From assembly GCA_019313605.1 (NCBI GenBank), contig JAFDAW010000045.1, positions 1 through 18,454 of the forward strand: a stretch of DNA of 18,454 nt, in the 5' to 3' direction. The position numbers and the translations under genes are program-made. Each line of letters begins with the position of its first letter. The stretch's first letter is position 1. The DNA is from Deltaproteobacteria bacterium (lineage in GTDB: Bacteria > Myxococcota_A > UBA9160 > SMWR01). This document shows, in pieces, positions 1 through 7,483 of the stretch. The notes below the pieces were generated by a model. It saw nothing but the letters and a program-made list of their open reading frames with translations, did no database searches and was not told where the DNA came from.

Positions 1-1221
1 GCCACCGCGCTGGGAATGGCGGTTTCGAAGCTCGAGATCGAGCGCTCCATCAGCACTTCTCCGTATTTCACCTCTGAAGACGGCCGGTTCGACCCCAGGC
101 AGTTCGAAGCCTGGGTGGAGTACGAGTTTGGCAACCAGCGCAATTTCATCCGCGAGCAGCGCTCGGCGCTGCTGGCGGGCAAATTCATGCGAACGGTGAC
201 TCAGCTCGCCCAGGTCTCCGAAGGTGAGGCGCGGCAGGCGGCCCTGCGGCGCCTGGAGCAGGTGCAGATCGCGTTCGTGAGTCTCCGCGCGCAGGGCCCC
301 GCTGCGGGCTTCGAGCCCGATGCCGACGCCCTGCAGGCCTTCGTCGCCAGCCAGGAGAACGAGCTTCGGGCCCTCTACGAGCAGCGATCGAGCCTCTACA
401 ACATGCCCGAGCAGGTCCGCGCGCGTCACATCCTCTTGTCGCTGGGCGCCGAAGCCAGTGCCGAAGAAGCCGCAGCCGTCGAGCTACGCGCCAGTGAAAT
501 CCTCACAAAGATCCGCGAAGGCGCGGACTTTGCGGCGCTCGCGAGCGAGCTGAGTGAAGACTCCGGCTCGAAAATCAACGGCGGCGATCTGGGATTTTTC
601 GCGCGCGGCCAGATGGTGACGGAGTTCGACGACGCGGCCTTTTCACTCGAACCCGGGACGATCAGCGAGCTGGTCAAGACCGAGTACGGCTATCACATCA
701 TCCGGGTAGAAGAACACCGCGACGCCCAGCAGCGCAGCTTCGAAGAGGTCCGCGAAGAAATCGCCAGCGAGCTGATGGGCCAGGAAGTGGCCCGGACCGA
801 GAAGCGCGCGATCGCAGACCGAATCGCCGATGCGATCCGCGGCGGCAGCAACCTCGAAGACGCGGCGCGCGCCGAACAACTCACCCTCAAGCGCAGCGAG
901 CGACTCCAGCGCCGACCCGACGGCTACATCCCGGACCTGGGGGCGAGCGAAGCCGTGATGGCGGCCGCCTTCAACATGCAGCCCGGCCAGAGCTCGGATC
1001 GCGTGTTCGAGGTCGACGGATCGATGGTTCTGATCCAGGTCATGGAGCGCTACTCACCCGACGAGGCCGAACTCGAAACCGCCGTCGACCAGGAGCGCAT
1101 CCTGCTCGCGAACCAGAAACAACAGGCCTACCTGAGCACCTGGGTCAACCAGGCCCGCACCCAACTCGCCGAAGACAACAACCTGATCATCGACCTAGCC
1201 GCCCTAAGAGGCGGCCAATAA
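1..1221 (+). CDS. PpiC-type peptidyl-prolyl cis-trans isomerase (PpiD/SurA-like), 5' end outside window
   Basis: The reading frame is open from base 1 and ends with TAA at 1219-1221, so the N-terminus lies outside the window; an in-frame ATG at 16 is probably internal. The first ~110 visible residues look like the helical SurA_N/PpiD-type chaperone region (DGRFDPRQFEAW, then an arginine/leucine-rich helix and VSEGEAR). A single parvulin (PpiC) domain follows at about residues 134-240 counted from the ATG: RARHILL at its start, then DFAALASELSEDSGS, GGDLGFF and GYHIIRVEE. A C-terminal segment of about 160 residues resembles the PpiD tail. By family it would assist folding of exported proteins at the inner membrane or in the periplasm; the membrane anchor or signal peptide is not visible here. 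It converges with folE, with repeat copy 1 between them. PpiD-like is preferred over SurA because only one parvulin domain is seen and the C-terminal region is long. Confidence 0.88.
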   Translation, partial: ATALGMAVSKLEIERSISTSPYFTSEDGRFDPRQFEAWVEYEFGNQRNFIREQRSALLAGKFMRTVTQLAQVSEGEARQAALRRLEQVQIAFVSLRAQGPAAGFEPDADALQAFVASQENELRALYEQRSSLYNMPEQVRARHILLSLGAEASAEEAAAVELRASEILTKIREGADFAALASELSEDSGSKINGGDLGFFARGQMVTEFDDAAFSLEPGTISELVKTEYGYHIIRVEEHRDAQQRSFEEVREEIASELMGQEVARTEKRAIADRIADAIRGGSNLEDAARAEQLTLKRSERLQRRPDGYIPDLGASEAVMAAAFNMQPGQSSDRVFEVDGSMVLIQVMERYSPDEAELETAVDQERILLANQKQQAYLSTWVNQARTQLAEDNNLIIDLAALRGGQ

Positions 1222-1265
1222 CCACCCGCGCAGACCCCGCGGGTTAAAGCGGGTAAAGCGTAAAG

Positions 1266-1365
1266 CGGGGACGTTGTTGAATAGTTGAATTGGGGGACGT
1301 CGGTGAGTTTTCAAGGATGTCACCGAATTCGCGTCCCCCAATTCAACTATTCAACAACGTCCCCG
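1266..1365 (+). repeat. 100-bp palindromic element, copy 1
   Basis: The arms are a perfect inverted repeat: 1264-1299 is the reverse complement of 1332-1367 (36 bp). The element begins CGGGGACGTTGTTGAATAG and ends with the complement. The loop carries a smaller stem (CGGTGA at 1301-1306 with TCACCG at 1320-1325). It sits between two convergent genes and ends 12 nt after the folE stop. Just upstream, TAAAGCG(GG) is repeated three times (1245-1270), running into the left end. No transposase is encoded. Confidence 0.95.
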
Positions 1366-1377
1366 CTGCGCAGGCAG

Positions 1378-1955
<578 letters not shown>

Positions 1956-1959
<4 letters not shown>

Positions 1960-2372
1960 GCGATGGCTCCACTGATACAAGAGTTGTGACGTGTCTCGAC
2001 GATCTTGACCCGGATCACTTCAGCGCTGCTCCGCTTCGCAACTTCGTCGGCAAGGGTCTCGTGGATGACGAGCGCGATGTTTTCCGCGGTGGGTACCCGA
2101 TCGCGAAAGGCCTCGTCGTCGTTCAACAACCGTCTCGCGAATCGCGACTCGATGCGCTCCTCGAAGATCCGGTCGAGCAGATCCGGCGCCAGGATTCTAC
2201 CGGTTCGCTCGTCCATCGGCCCGGTCACCGTGACCTCGACTTCATAGTTGTGGCCGTGTCCATTCGGGTTGGCGCACTTGTCGTAGATGGCCCAGTTTTC
2301 GGCCTCGCTGAGCGCGGGCTGGCTGAGGATGTGCGCGGCCGGAAAACCGTAGCGGAGGGTGAGTTCGATCAC
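1956..2372 (-). CDS. 6-pyruvoyl-tetrahydropterin synthase family protein, zinc/Cys subunit (lacks Asp-His)
   Basis: This is a 138-residue PTPS/QueD-fold protein acting on dihydroneopterin triphosphate, the FolE product. Visible residues are the zinc histidines H14 (FPAAH), H39 and H41 (NGHGHNY), nucleophile C33 in KCANPNGHGH, E97 in PTAEN and E126 in VKIVET. The Cys-x5-HGH spacing matches animal-type PTPS (CNNPNGHGH) rather than E. coli QueD (C-x3-HGH). The Asp-His pair of the catalytic triad, expected after the conserved helix, is replaced by A79-R80. The start is GTG at 2372, overlapping the preceding gene's stop as GTGA; the stop overlaps the folE ATG as ATGA. The middle position in a fully overlapped operon suggests it works with the neighbouring paralog (2369-2776), which keeps the missing Asp-His. 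Product: biopterin-type 6-pyruvoyl-tetrahydropterin, or 6-carboxy-tetrahydropterin if QueD-like. The family is certain; the exact reaction is not. Confidence 0.93.
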
Positions 2373-2776
2373 GGCTCGGGCTCGATGACGTCGACCCAGA
2401 GGTCCGCGTCCTGCTGCAGGCGAATCCGGTCGAGCATGCCGTCCGGCAGCGCCGCGACCAGGATCCGGCGGATGACGCGCGCAAAATTCTCCGGGCTCGG
2501 CGGGTCCTTCTCGAAATAGGGCGTATCGAGATTCAGATCCCGGTGGTCGAAACGGGCCATGATCTCGTCGTCGAGAATCTGCTGCAGATCTTTCAGATTG
2601 AGCACCATACCGGTGACCGGGTCCGGCTCGCCCCGAAGGGTCACCTCGAGCCGGTAGTTGTGCCCATGGTGGCGAGCCCGGCTGCCAAACAGCGCCGCAT
2701 TGTCGTCATCCGAGAGCCCCCCCCGCGCATACCGCAGCGAAGCCGAAAAATCGATCACCCGCGTAATCCGAATCAA
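2369..2776 (-). CDS. 6-pyruvoyl-tetrahydropterin synthase paralog, Asp-His subunit (lacks Cys and zinc site)
   Basis: This 135-residue protein is strongly PTPS-like in its second half: DPVTGMVLNLKDL and RFDHRDLNLDTPYF resemble the animal enzyme almost word for word. The catalytic pair D77-H78 is present, as is the Pro-Glu-Asn element (E96). The nucleophile Cys is replaced (GSRARHHGHNY, R33 at the aligned position, with a two-residue deletion). The first zinc His is L14 (FSASLRY where the family has FSASH). The pterin-anchoring Glu near the C-terminus appears as Gln (about Q122). Alone it should not bind zinc normally or catalyse. It is the first gene of the operon and its TGA overlaps the next gene's GTG. 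The start is taken as TTG at 2776, with AGAGG about 13 nt upstream; a GTG six codons later is the alternative. It could be a partner subunit, a regulator or a decaying duplicate. Confidence 0.88.
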   Translation of the reverse strand: MIRITRVIDFSASLRYARGGLSDDDNAALFGSRARHHGHNYRLEVTLRGEPDPVTGMVLNLKDLQQILDDEIMARFDHRDLNLDTPYFEKDPPSPENFARVIRRILVAALPDGMLDRIRLQQDADLWVDVIEPEP

Positions 2777-2957
2777 TCCGCCAACCTCTTGAATTCAAAA
2801 GACTATTCGGGAGCTTAGCGACACACTCCCCCACGTCAACGCGCCCCACCGCAGCCGCTCGAGCAGCAGAACGCTCCCCGCGCACAACGAGAACCACCGT
2901 ATCCAAGAGCCTTCTCAAAAGGAAACGTCACTCGGGGGGATGGGGGGAGGCCACGGA
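2777..2957. other. Intergenic leader upstream of the PTPS-folE operon
   Basis: Together with repeat copy 2 this makes a ~300-bp gap between the operon and lexA. I see no coding sequence. It must contain the operon promoter on the minus strand, but I could not pick a convincing -35/-10 pair. It contains a G-run (about 2935-2949) just before the repeat. Confidence 0.5.
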
Positions 2958-2960
2958 GCG

Positions 2961-3060
2961 CGGGGACGTTGTTGAATAGTTGAATTGGGGGACGTCGATG
3001 GAGTTTCAAGGACGTCCCCGAGTTCGCGTCCCCCAATTCAACTATTCAACAACGTCCCCG
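2961..3060 (+). repeat. 100-bp palindromic element, copy 2
   Basis: It has the same ends and length as copy 1. Arms 2958-2994 and 3027-3063 are exact reverse complements; the loop differs from copy 1 (GATGGAGTTTCAAGGACG replaces the corresponding part). It ends 18 nt beyond the lexA stop. An extra GGTCCCCGCG lies immediately to the right, repeating the terminal motif. Confidence 0.95.
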
Positions 3061-3078
3061 CGCGGTCCCCGCGCGCGA

Positions 3079-3681
3079 TCAGTAATGACGCACGAGCCCG
3101 CAGACCACCCCTCGCACCTCGAGATCCGAAGCGGGAACGACAATCTCCTCCATCGCCGCGTTGGCGGGCTGCAGCCGAACCGTCGGGCCGCGGCGGTAGA
3201 ATTTCTTCAGCGTGACTTCCTCGCCCCGGATCAGCGCCACGACGGTCTCGCCGTTGCGGGCCTCGCTGCGGCTTTCGACGACCACGTAATCGCCATCGCG
3301 GATCTGCTCTTCGATCATCGAGTCTCCGCGTACGCGCAGCGCGAAGCTGCGGCCGTGCCGCGGAACGAGATCTGCGGGCACGTCCAGGGTCTCCTCGACC
3401 TCGACGGCTTCGATCGGCGTACCGGCCGCGACGAAACCGAGCAGCGGGAGCGAGACGGTGCCCGCGGTCGGCGGCGCCACTGGCTCGACGGAGCGAGACC
3501 GATTCCACGCCTTGCGGAGAAAGCGCTTCTCGACGAGATGCTGGACGTGTTTGTGAACCGTGGCGACCGACGAGAGATTGAAATGTTCGCCGATCTCTTC
3601 GAGGCTCGGCGAATAGCCGTTGCTCGCGACGAAAGAGCAGATGAAGTCGTAGATCTCGCGCTGCCTTCGCGTTAACGCCAT
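3079..3681 (-). CDS. lexA: LexA SOS-response repressor
   Basis: LexA is the autocleaving repressor of the SOS regulon. The 200-residue length is typical. The N-terminal winged-helix domain is clear (MALTRRQREIYDFI, then GYSPSLEEIGEHFNLSS with the recognition helix around residues 28-45). The S24 peptidase half has the cleavage pair A86-G87 (FVAAGTP), catalytic S121 in RGDSMIEEQIRDGDYVVV and catalytic K159 in EEVTLKKF, so RecA-stimulated self-cleavage should be intact. The ATG at 3681 has GGGGAG eight nt upstream. It is monocistronic, between repeat copies 2 and 3. The recognition helix does not look like that of E. coli LexA, so the operator cannot be assumed to be CTGT-N8-ACAG, and no such box is seen upstream. 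A candidate repeat structure lies at 3745-3769. Confidence 0.97.
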   Translation of the reverse strand: MALTRRQREIYDFICSFVASNGYSPSLEEIGEHFNLSSVATVHKHVQHLVEKRFLRKAWNRSRSVEPVAPPTAGTVSLPLLGFVAAGTPIEAVEVEETLDVPADLVPRHGRSFALRVRGDSMIEEQIRDGDYVVVESRSEARNGETVVALIRGEEVTLKKFYRRGPTVRLQPANAAMEEIVVPASDLEVRGVVCGLVRHY

Positions 3682-3744
3682 TTCACCGTCTCCCCGCGAA
3701 CGCCCGGCTGTCTCGCGGGCTTCGACGTTTGTTCGCCCGGAAGA

Positions 3745-3769
3745 TTGACGAAAGGGAGGCGAAAGTCAA
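3745..3769 (-). promoter_or_regulatory. Candidate lexA promoter/operator region
   Basis: TTGAC (3745-3749) and GTCAA (3765-3769) form an inverted repeat. Within it CGAAAG occurs twice as a direct repeat (3749-3754 and 3760-3765), 11 bp apart, about one helical turn. Read on the minus strand the outer arm gives TTGACT as a possible -35 of lexA, 64-88 nt before its ATG; the -10 is weak. A second candidate is the imperfect GAAC-N4-GTCG on the minus strand (3723-3735). Autoregulation is usual for lexA, but this assignment is only an inference. Confidence 0.25.
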
Positions 3770-3812
3770 CCGATGGCCGGCAAAATGGGGACAGTCGGGG
3801 ACGGGAGCCCGA

Positions 3813-3912
3813 CGGGGACGTTGTTGAATAGTTGAATTCGGGGGCGCGAATTCGATGAAATCATCGAAACGCCTCCGACGCTCCCGAATTCAACTATTCA
3901 ACAACGTCCCCG
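3813..3912 (-). repeat. 100-bp palindromic element, copy 3 (inverted, GAATTC subtype)
   Basis: It has the same ends and length. The arms contain GAATTCGGG/CCCGAATTC instead of GAATTGGGG/CCCCAATTC. Its reverse complement is identical to copy 4 except for two loop bases. The loop contains the near-palindrome TTCGATGAAATCATCGAA (3851-3868). Extra GGGGAC motifs lie outside both ends (about 3787, 3797 and, as the complement, 3925). It ends 32 nt beyond the stop of the 3945 gene. Confidence 0.95.
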
Positions 3913-3944
3913 CTTTCGCTTTTGTCCCCGCCCTCCGCCGCCGC

Positions 3945-4523
3945 TCAGGCTGCGTTGAGTTTTTGATCGGGGGCAGCGCGGTAGAAGTGGCGCAGCTCCG
4001 AGAGCAGCGCGGGGGTGTCGGGGCGGCCCGGAAAGCGCCGCTCCAACGATCGACAGTAGGTGTGGGCCCGGTTGTGGGCGGCCGCGTAGCGCTCGCGGGT
4101 GGGCGCGTCCATCCAGTCGCACCAGCTGAAACCTTCGAAGCTCGCCAGACCATTGCGACCCTTCAGGCGCGCAACCGCGTAGCGGTCGACCTCGCTCTGA
4201 AATTCCAGCACCAGCCGGGAGACCGACCAGTCGTGATCGGCCAGCCAGGCGAGGTAGAGCAGATGGCTCGTCTCCTCGATCACCGTCCAGGGATCGTCGA
4301 CATCCGCCGCATCGATATAGATCCCGACCGAGATTTCCGCGGGTTCCTCGACGACCACCAGCCCCGAGCGCGGGCTGTCGGGCGGCAACAGACTCAACGC
4401 CGTATCGGGATCGACGACGAATTGCTCGGCGCGCAGATCGAGGTCCAGGCGATAGATCGACGTGATCCAGCGCTGGGCCTCGGCGATCGCCCGCAACAGC
4501 GAAGCGCTTTGCGCGGCGGTCAT
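3945..4523 (-). CDS. Conserved-looking protein of unknown function (second gene of a coupled pair)
   Basis: I do not recognise this family. It has 192 residues with no signal peptide or membrane segment, so it is probably cytoplasmic. A predicted helix EETSHLLYLAWLADHDW could hold a metal (Glu-Glu-x-x-His), though it is not a true HExxH. Acidic and aromatic residues dominate (EFQSEVDRYAV, FSWCDWMD, LRHFYR), suggesting a compact all-helical fold with an initial alpha/beta part (SGLVVVEEPAEISVGIYID). The ATG at 4523 overlaps the preceding TGA as ATGA, with GGTGG upstream; a TTG at 4532 is the alternative and less likely. The coupling implies joint function with the 4520-5137 protein. Repeat copy 3 lies downstream. 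Confidence 0.8.
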   Translation of the reverse strand: MTAAQSASLLRAIAEAQRWITSIYRLDLDLRAEQFVVDPDTALSLLPPDSPRSGLVVVEEPAEISVGIYIDAADVDDPWTVIEETSHLLYLAWLADHDWSVSRLVLEFQSEVDRYAVARLKGRNGLASFEGFSWCDWMDAPTRERYAAAHNRAHTYCRSLERRFPGRPDTPALLSELRHFYRAAPDQKLNAA

Positions 4524-5137
4524 TGCCACCAACGCAGACCCGAGCGGTCGGGCGGCAGATAACCGGCGCGCAGCAGCAGATCGCGATCCCGCGCGCTGCC
4601 GGTGCGCAGATAGCGATCGTAGACACCGAGCAGATTCTGGGGCCGCGCGGGGCGGGTCCGGTCCCCGACCTCGGCGAGGATTTCCGCGAACTCCGCAAAG
4701 CGATCCTCCAGCTCGCGATACAGGCGGGCCCAGTTCCCCGCTTCGCCCTGGCCGCGAAGCCCGTCCACGACATCGGCGTAGGCGCTGCAGCCGATCTGCT
4801 GGTAATAGCCCGCGTCGACAGCGCCGCTGAGGACGCTATCTGCGAGAAATCCCGATACGAAGAGGGCGTGGTCACCCAGCCCGCGCATGCGCCGGATTCG
4901 CTCCACACCGCGGTCGCGCTGAGCGGCCAGCAGCGCCTCGGCGAGGGTCTGCTCGCCCCCGAGCCCATCAGGGCTCTCGAGCACGCGTTCGTCGAGCAAC
5001 TCCACCAGGTAAGCGATCGCCATTGGGCTGGGTTGCCATCGAACCCGATTCACGGCTCCCGCGAGCAATTCGGCGAAGACGGCACGCGGAACGCTGTGGT
5101 CGATTTGCACTGAATCTGCCCGTCTGAACTGGCCCAT
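4520..5137 (-). CDS. Conserved-looking helical protein of unknown function (first gene of a coupled pair)
   Basis: This 205-residue soluble, mostly helical protein has no signal peptide. Distinctive stretches are YLVELLDERV, RMRGLGDHALFVSGFLADS, DAGYYQQIGCSAYADV, ELEDRFAEFAEILAEVGD and LLGVYDRYLRTGS. The pattern looks like a conserved uncharacterised proteobacterial family, but I cannot name a domain. The ATG at 5137 is preceded by GGGGGGAG about four nt upstream; a GTG at 5152 has no better site. It is transcribed divergently from groES, so the two share the 287-bp control region 5138-5424. It is followed, with a four-base overlap, by the 3945-4523 gene. Nothing in the sequence shows an enzymatic function. 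Confidence 0.82.
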   Translation of the reverse strand: MGQFRRADSVQIDHSVPRAVFAELLAGAVNRVRWQPSPMAIAYLVELLDERVLESPDGLGGEQTLAEALLAAQRDRGVERIRRMRGLGDHALFVSGFLADSVLSGAVDAGYYQQIGCSAYADVVDGLRGQGEAGNWARLYRELEDRFAEFAEILAEVGDRTRPARPQNLLGVYDRYLRTGSARDRDLLLRAGYLPPDRSGLRWWQ

Positions 5138-5226
5138 CGCTCCCCCCGGCACTGCCTGATTCCCTGAATCGGCAGCCGGCGGGCGATTATGAGGACGGAA
5201 ATCGAGGAAAGTTTTCGATCTGTGCC

Positions 5227-5255
5227 TTGACCTCCCGCCTGGCAGTGTTTACGTT
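5227..5255 (+). promoter_or_regulatory. Candidate groESL promoter with overlapping direct repeats
   Basis: TTGACC (5227-5232) and TACGTT (5250-5255) are separated by 17 nt, a plausible vegetative promoter giving a ~160-nt leader. The decamer GCCTGGCAGT occurs at 5237-5246, inside the spacer, and again at 5261-5270, at the expected start of transcription; the 24-bp periodicity could place two operator sites on similar faces. No CIRCE (HrcA) inverted repeat is found anywhere in 5138-5424. Confidence 0.4.
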
Positions 5256-5424
5256 GCGGCGCCTGGCAGTCGGAGCCTCCGGCTGCCAATTACAGGGCGG
5301 TTGCCGCCCGCCGGGCCACAGGGGTCCGGCGAAATTGGAAAAGACAGGCCGGCCACCAATCCCTGCAAAACCGCAAGCCACCCCCATCAGGGCATAGGGC
5401 GCTGCGTTCGGAGGAACTGGATCC

Positions 5425-5712
5425 ATGAAGATTCGTCCGCTCCAGGATCGGATCATCGTCAAGCGTGTCGACGGAGAAGAGACCACGAAAGGTGGGATCA
5501 TCATCCCTGACAGCGCCAAGGAAAAGCCCCAAGAGGGCAAGGTCATTGCCGTAGGCAAAGGCAAAATCAACGAAGATGGCAAGCTTCAGCCGCTCGATGT
5601 GAAGAAGGGCGACAAGGTGCTGTTCAGCAAGTACGCGGGCACCGAAATCAACATCGAAGGCGAAGAACATCTGATCATCCGCGAGGACGACGTCCTCGGC
5701 GTGGTTGAGTAG
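5425..5712 (+). CDS. groES: Co-chaperonin GroES (Hsp10)
   Basis: GroES is the 10-kDa heptameric lid of the GroEL folding chamber in the cytosol. All 95 residues match the family: MKIRPLQDRIIVKR, the flexible GroEL-binding mobile loop at about residues 17-33 (GEETTKGGIIIPDSAKEKP), GKVIAVGKGK, VKKGDKVLFSKYAGTEI and the C-terminal LIIREDDVLGVVE. The ATG has GGAGGAA about nine nt upstream. groEL starts 13 nt after the stop, so the two form the usual bicistronic operon. The 160-nt leader and the direct repeats at 5237-5270 may carry heat-shock control, although neither CIRCE nor a clear sigma-32 promoter is visible. Nothing unusual in the protein. Confidence 0.98.
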   Translation: MKIRPLQDRIIVKRVDGEETTKGGIIIPDSAKEKPQEGKVIAVGKGKINEDGKLQPLDVKKGDKVLFSKYAGTEINIEGEEHLIIREDDVLGVVE

Positions 5713-5725
5713 GAGAATCCAAATA

Positions 5726-7375
5726 ATGGCCAAAGAAATTCGCTACGACCAGGACGCCCGCCGCAAGCTGCTCGCTGGTGTCAACGGTCTCGCCAACGCA
5801 GTTCGCGTGACGTTGGGGCCGAAGGGTCGCAACGTGATCATCGACAAGAGCTTTGGTTCTCCCACCGTGACCAAGGACGGTGTGACGGTCGCCAAGGAAA
5901 TCGAGTTCGAAGACAAGTTCGAAAACATGGGCGCCCAGATGGTGAAGGAGGTCGCGAGCAAGACTTCCGACGTCGCGGGTGACGGAACGACCACGGCGAC
6001 CGTGCTCGCGCAGGCTCTCTTCCGAGAGGGCAGCAAGCTCGTCGCTGCGGGCATGAACCCGATGGAAGTGAAGCGCGGCGTTGACGCCTCAGTCAAATCC
6101 ATCACCGAAGAACTCGAGAAGATGTCGAAGTCGACGCGCGACTCGGCTGAGATCGCCCAGATAGGTACGATTTCAGCCAATAGCGACGAGACGATCGGCA
6201 CGATCATCGCCGAGGCGATGGAGAAGGTCGGTCGCGAAGGCGTGATCACGGTCGAAGAGGGCAAGAGCCTCGAGACCGAGCTCGACGTCGTCGAAGGCAT
6301 GCAGTTCGACCGCGGTTACCTCTCGCCCTACTTCGTGACGGATCCAGAGCGCATGGAAGTCGTCGTCGAAGAGCCGCTGATCCTTCTCCACGAGAAGAAG
6401 ATCAGCAGCATGAAGGACCTCCTGCCCGTACTCGAGCAGGTCGCCCGACAGGGCAAGCCGCTGCTGATCGTCGCGGAAGACATCGAGGGTGAGGCACTCG
6501 CCACGCTCGTCGTCAACAAACTCCGTGGCACGCTGAACGTGGCCGCCGTCAAGGCGCCGGGCTTCGGCGATCGCCGCAAGGCGATGATGCAGGACATGGC
6601 GGTCCTCACGGGCGGCCAGGTCATCGCAGAGGAGCTCGGCCTCAAGCTCGAGAACGTGACCGTCAAGGATCTCGGCAAGGCCAAGCGCATCTCGATCGAC
6701 AAGGACAACACCACGATCATCGATGGAGGTGGCTCCAAGAAGGACATCGAAGGCCGCTGCAGCGAGATTCGGGGCCAGATCGAGGACACCACCTCCGACT
6801 ACGATCGGGAGAAGCTCCAGGAGCGACTCGCGAAGCTCGTCGGCGGTGTGGCCGTGGTCAAGGTCGGTGCGGCCACCGAGACCGAGATGAAGGAAAAGAA
6901 GGCTCGGGTCGAAGACGCACTCCACGCAACGCGTGCCGCGATCGAAGAAGGGATCGTGGCGGGCGGCGGCGTGGCGCTGATTCGCGCCCAGAAGTCGCTC
7001 TCCAGCGTCCAGGGCTCGACCGAGTTCAACGCCGGTGTGAGCATCATCCGCAAGGCCATCGAAGAGCCGCTGCGACGCATCGCGGAGAACGCGGGCATCG
7101 ACGGCTCGATCGTGGTCGACAAGGTGAAGAACGCCAAGGGAAGCGTCGGGTTCAACGCCCAGACCGAGGAGTACGAGGACCTGATCAAGGCCGGCGTCAT
7201 CGACCCGACCAAGGTCGTCCGCACCGCGCTCCAAAACGCGGCCAGCGTGGCCTCACTGCTGCTGACCACCGAGGCGATGGTGGCCGACAAGCCCGAAGAG
7301 AAGGGTGACGGTGGTGGTGGTGGTATGCCGCCGGGTGGCATGGGTGGAATGGGAGGAATGGGCGGCATGATGTAG
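5726..7375 (+). CDS. groEL: Chaperonin GroEL (Hsp60)
   Basis: GroEL is the ATP-dependent tetradecameric folding chamber. The protein has 549 residues, normal for the family. Clear landmarks are TLGPKGRNVIID, the ATPase motif GDGTTTATVL with D86, the apical domain (EGMQFDRGYLSPYFVTDPERMEV), KAPGFGDRRKAMM, and the C-terminal glycine-methionine tail GGMGGMGGMGGMM. The start is ATG 5726 (MAKEIRYD), with AGGAGA eight to nine nt upstream; an upstream in-frame codon at 5705 lies inside groES and is rejected. The tail is preceded by a glycine run encoded by GGT repeats (about 7310-7323). A strong hairpin terminator at 7404-7439 follows. This is a standard group I chaperonin with no missing key residues noted. 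Confidence 0.98.
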   Translation: MAKEIRYDQDARRKLLAGVNGLANAVRVTLGPKGRNVIIDKSFGSPTVTKDGVTVAKEIEFEDKFENMGAQMVKEVASKTSDVAGDGTTTATVLAQALFREGSKLVAAGMNPMEVKRGVDASVKSITEELEKMSKSTRDSAEIAQIGTISANSDETIGTIIAEAMEKVGREGVITVEEGKSLETELDVVEGMQFDRGYLSPYFVTDPERMEVVVEEPLILLHEKKISSMKDLLPVLEQVARQGKPLLIVAEDIEGEALATLVVNKLRGTLNVAAVKAPGFGDRRKAMMQDMAVLTGGQVIAEELGLKLENVTVKDLGKAKRISIDKDNTTIIDGGGSKKDIEGRCSEIRGQIEDTTSDYDREKLQERLAKLVGGVAVVKVGAATETEMKEKKARVEDALHATRAAIEEGIVAGGGVALIRAQKSLSSVQGSTEFNAGVSIIRKAIEEPLRRIAENAGIDGSIVVDKVKNAKGSVGFNAQTEEYEDLIKAGVIDPTKVVRTALQNAASVASLLLTTEAMVADKPEEKGDGGGGGMPPGGMGGMGGMGGMM

Positions 7376-7403
7376 CCGCGCCTTCCCTGAGAAGTCGCAA
7401 TGC

Positions 7404-7439
7404 AAAACCCCGGGGCGGCCAGGCCGCTCCGGGGTTTTT
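7404..7439 (+). terminator. Intrinsic terminator after groEL, possibly bidirectional
   Basis: A 16-bp stem with one G-U pair (AAACCCCGGGGCGGCC with GGCCGCTCCGGGGTTT) is closed by a two-to-four-base loop and followed by TTTTTG. The left side begins AAAA, so the reverse strand also reads as hairpin plus U-run and could terminate the histone gene, whose stop is 45 nt to the right. Confidence 0.92.
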
Positions 7440-7483
7440 GGTTTCGCGTGAGCGACCGGCCCTGTTCGGACCGACGCCGCCGG

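Noticed and set aside
5138..5424. CIRCE element upstream of groES
   Set aside because: No TTAGCACTC-N9-GAGTGCTAA-like inverted repeat could be found, even allowing mismatches.
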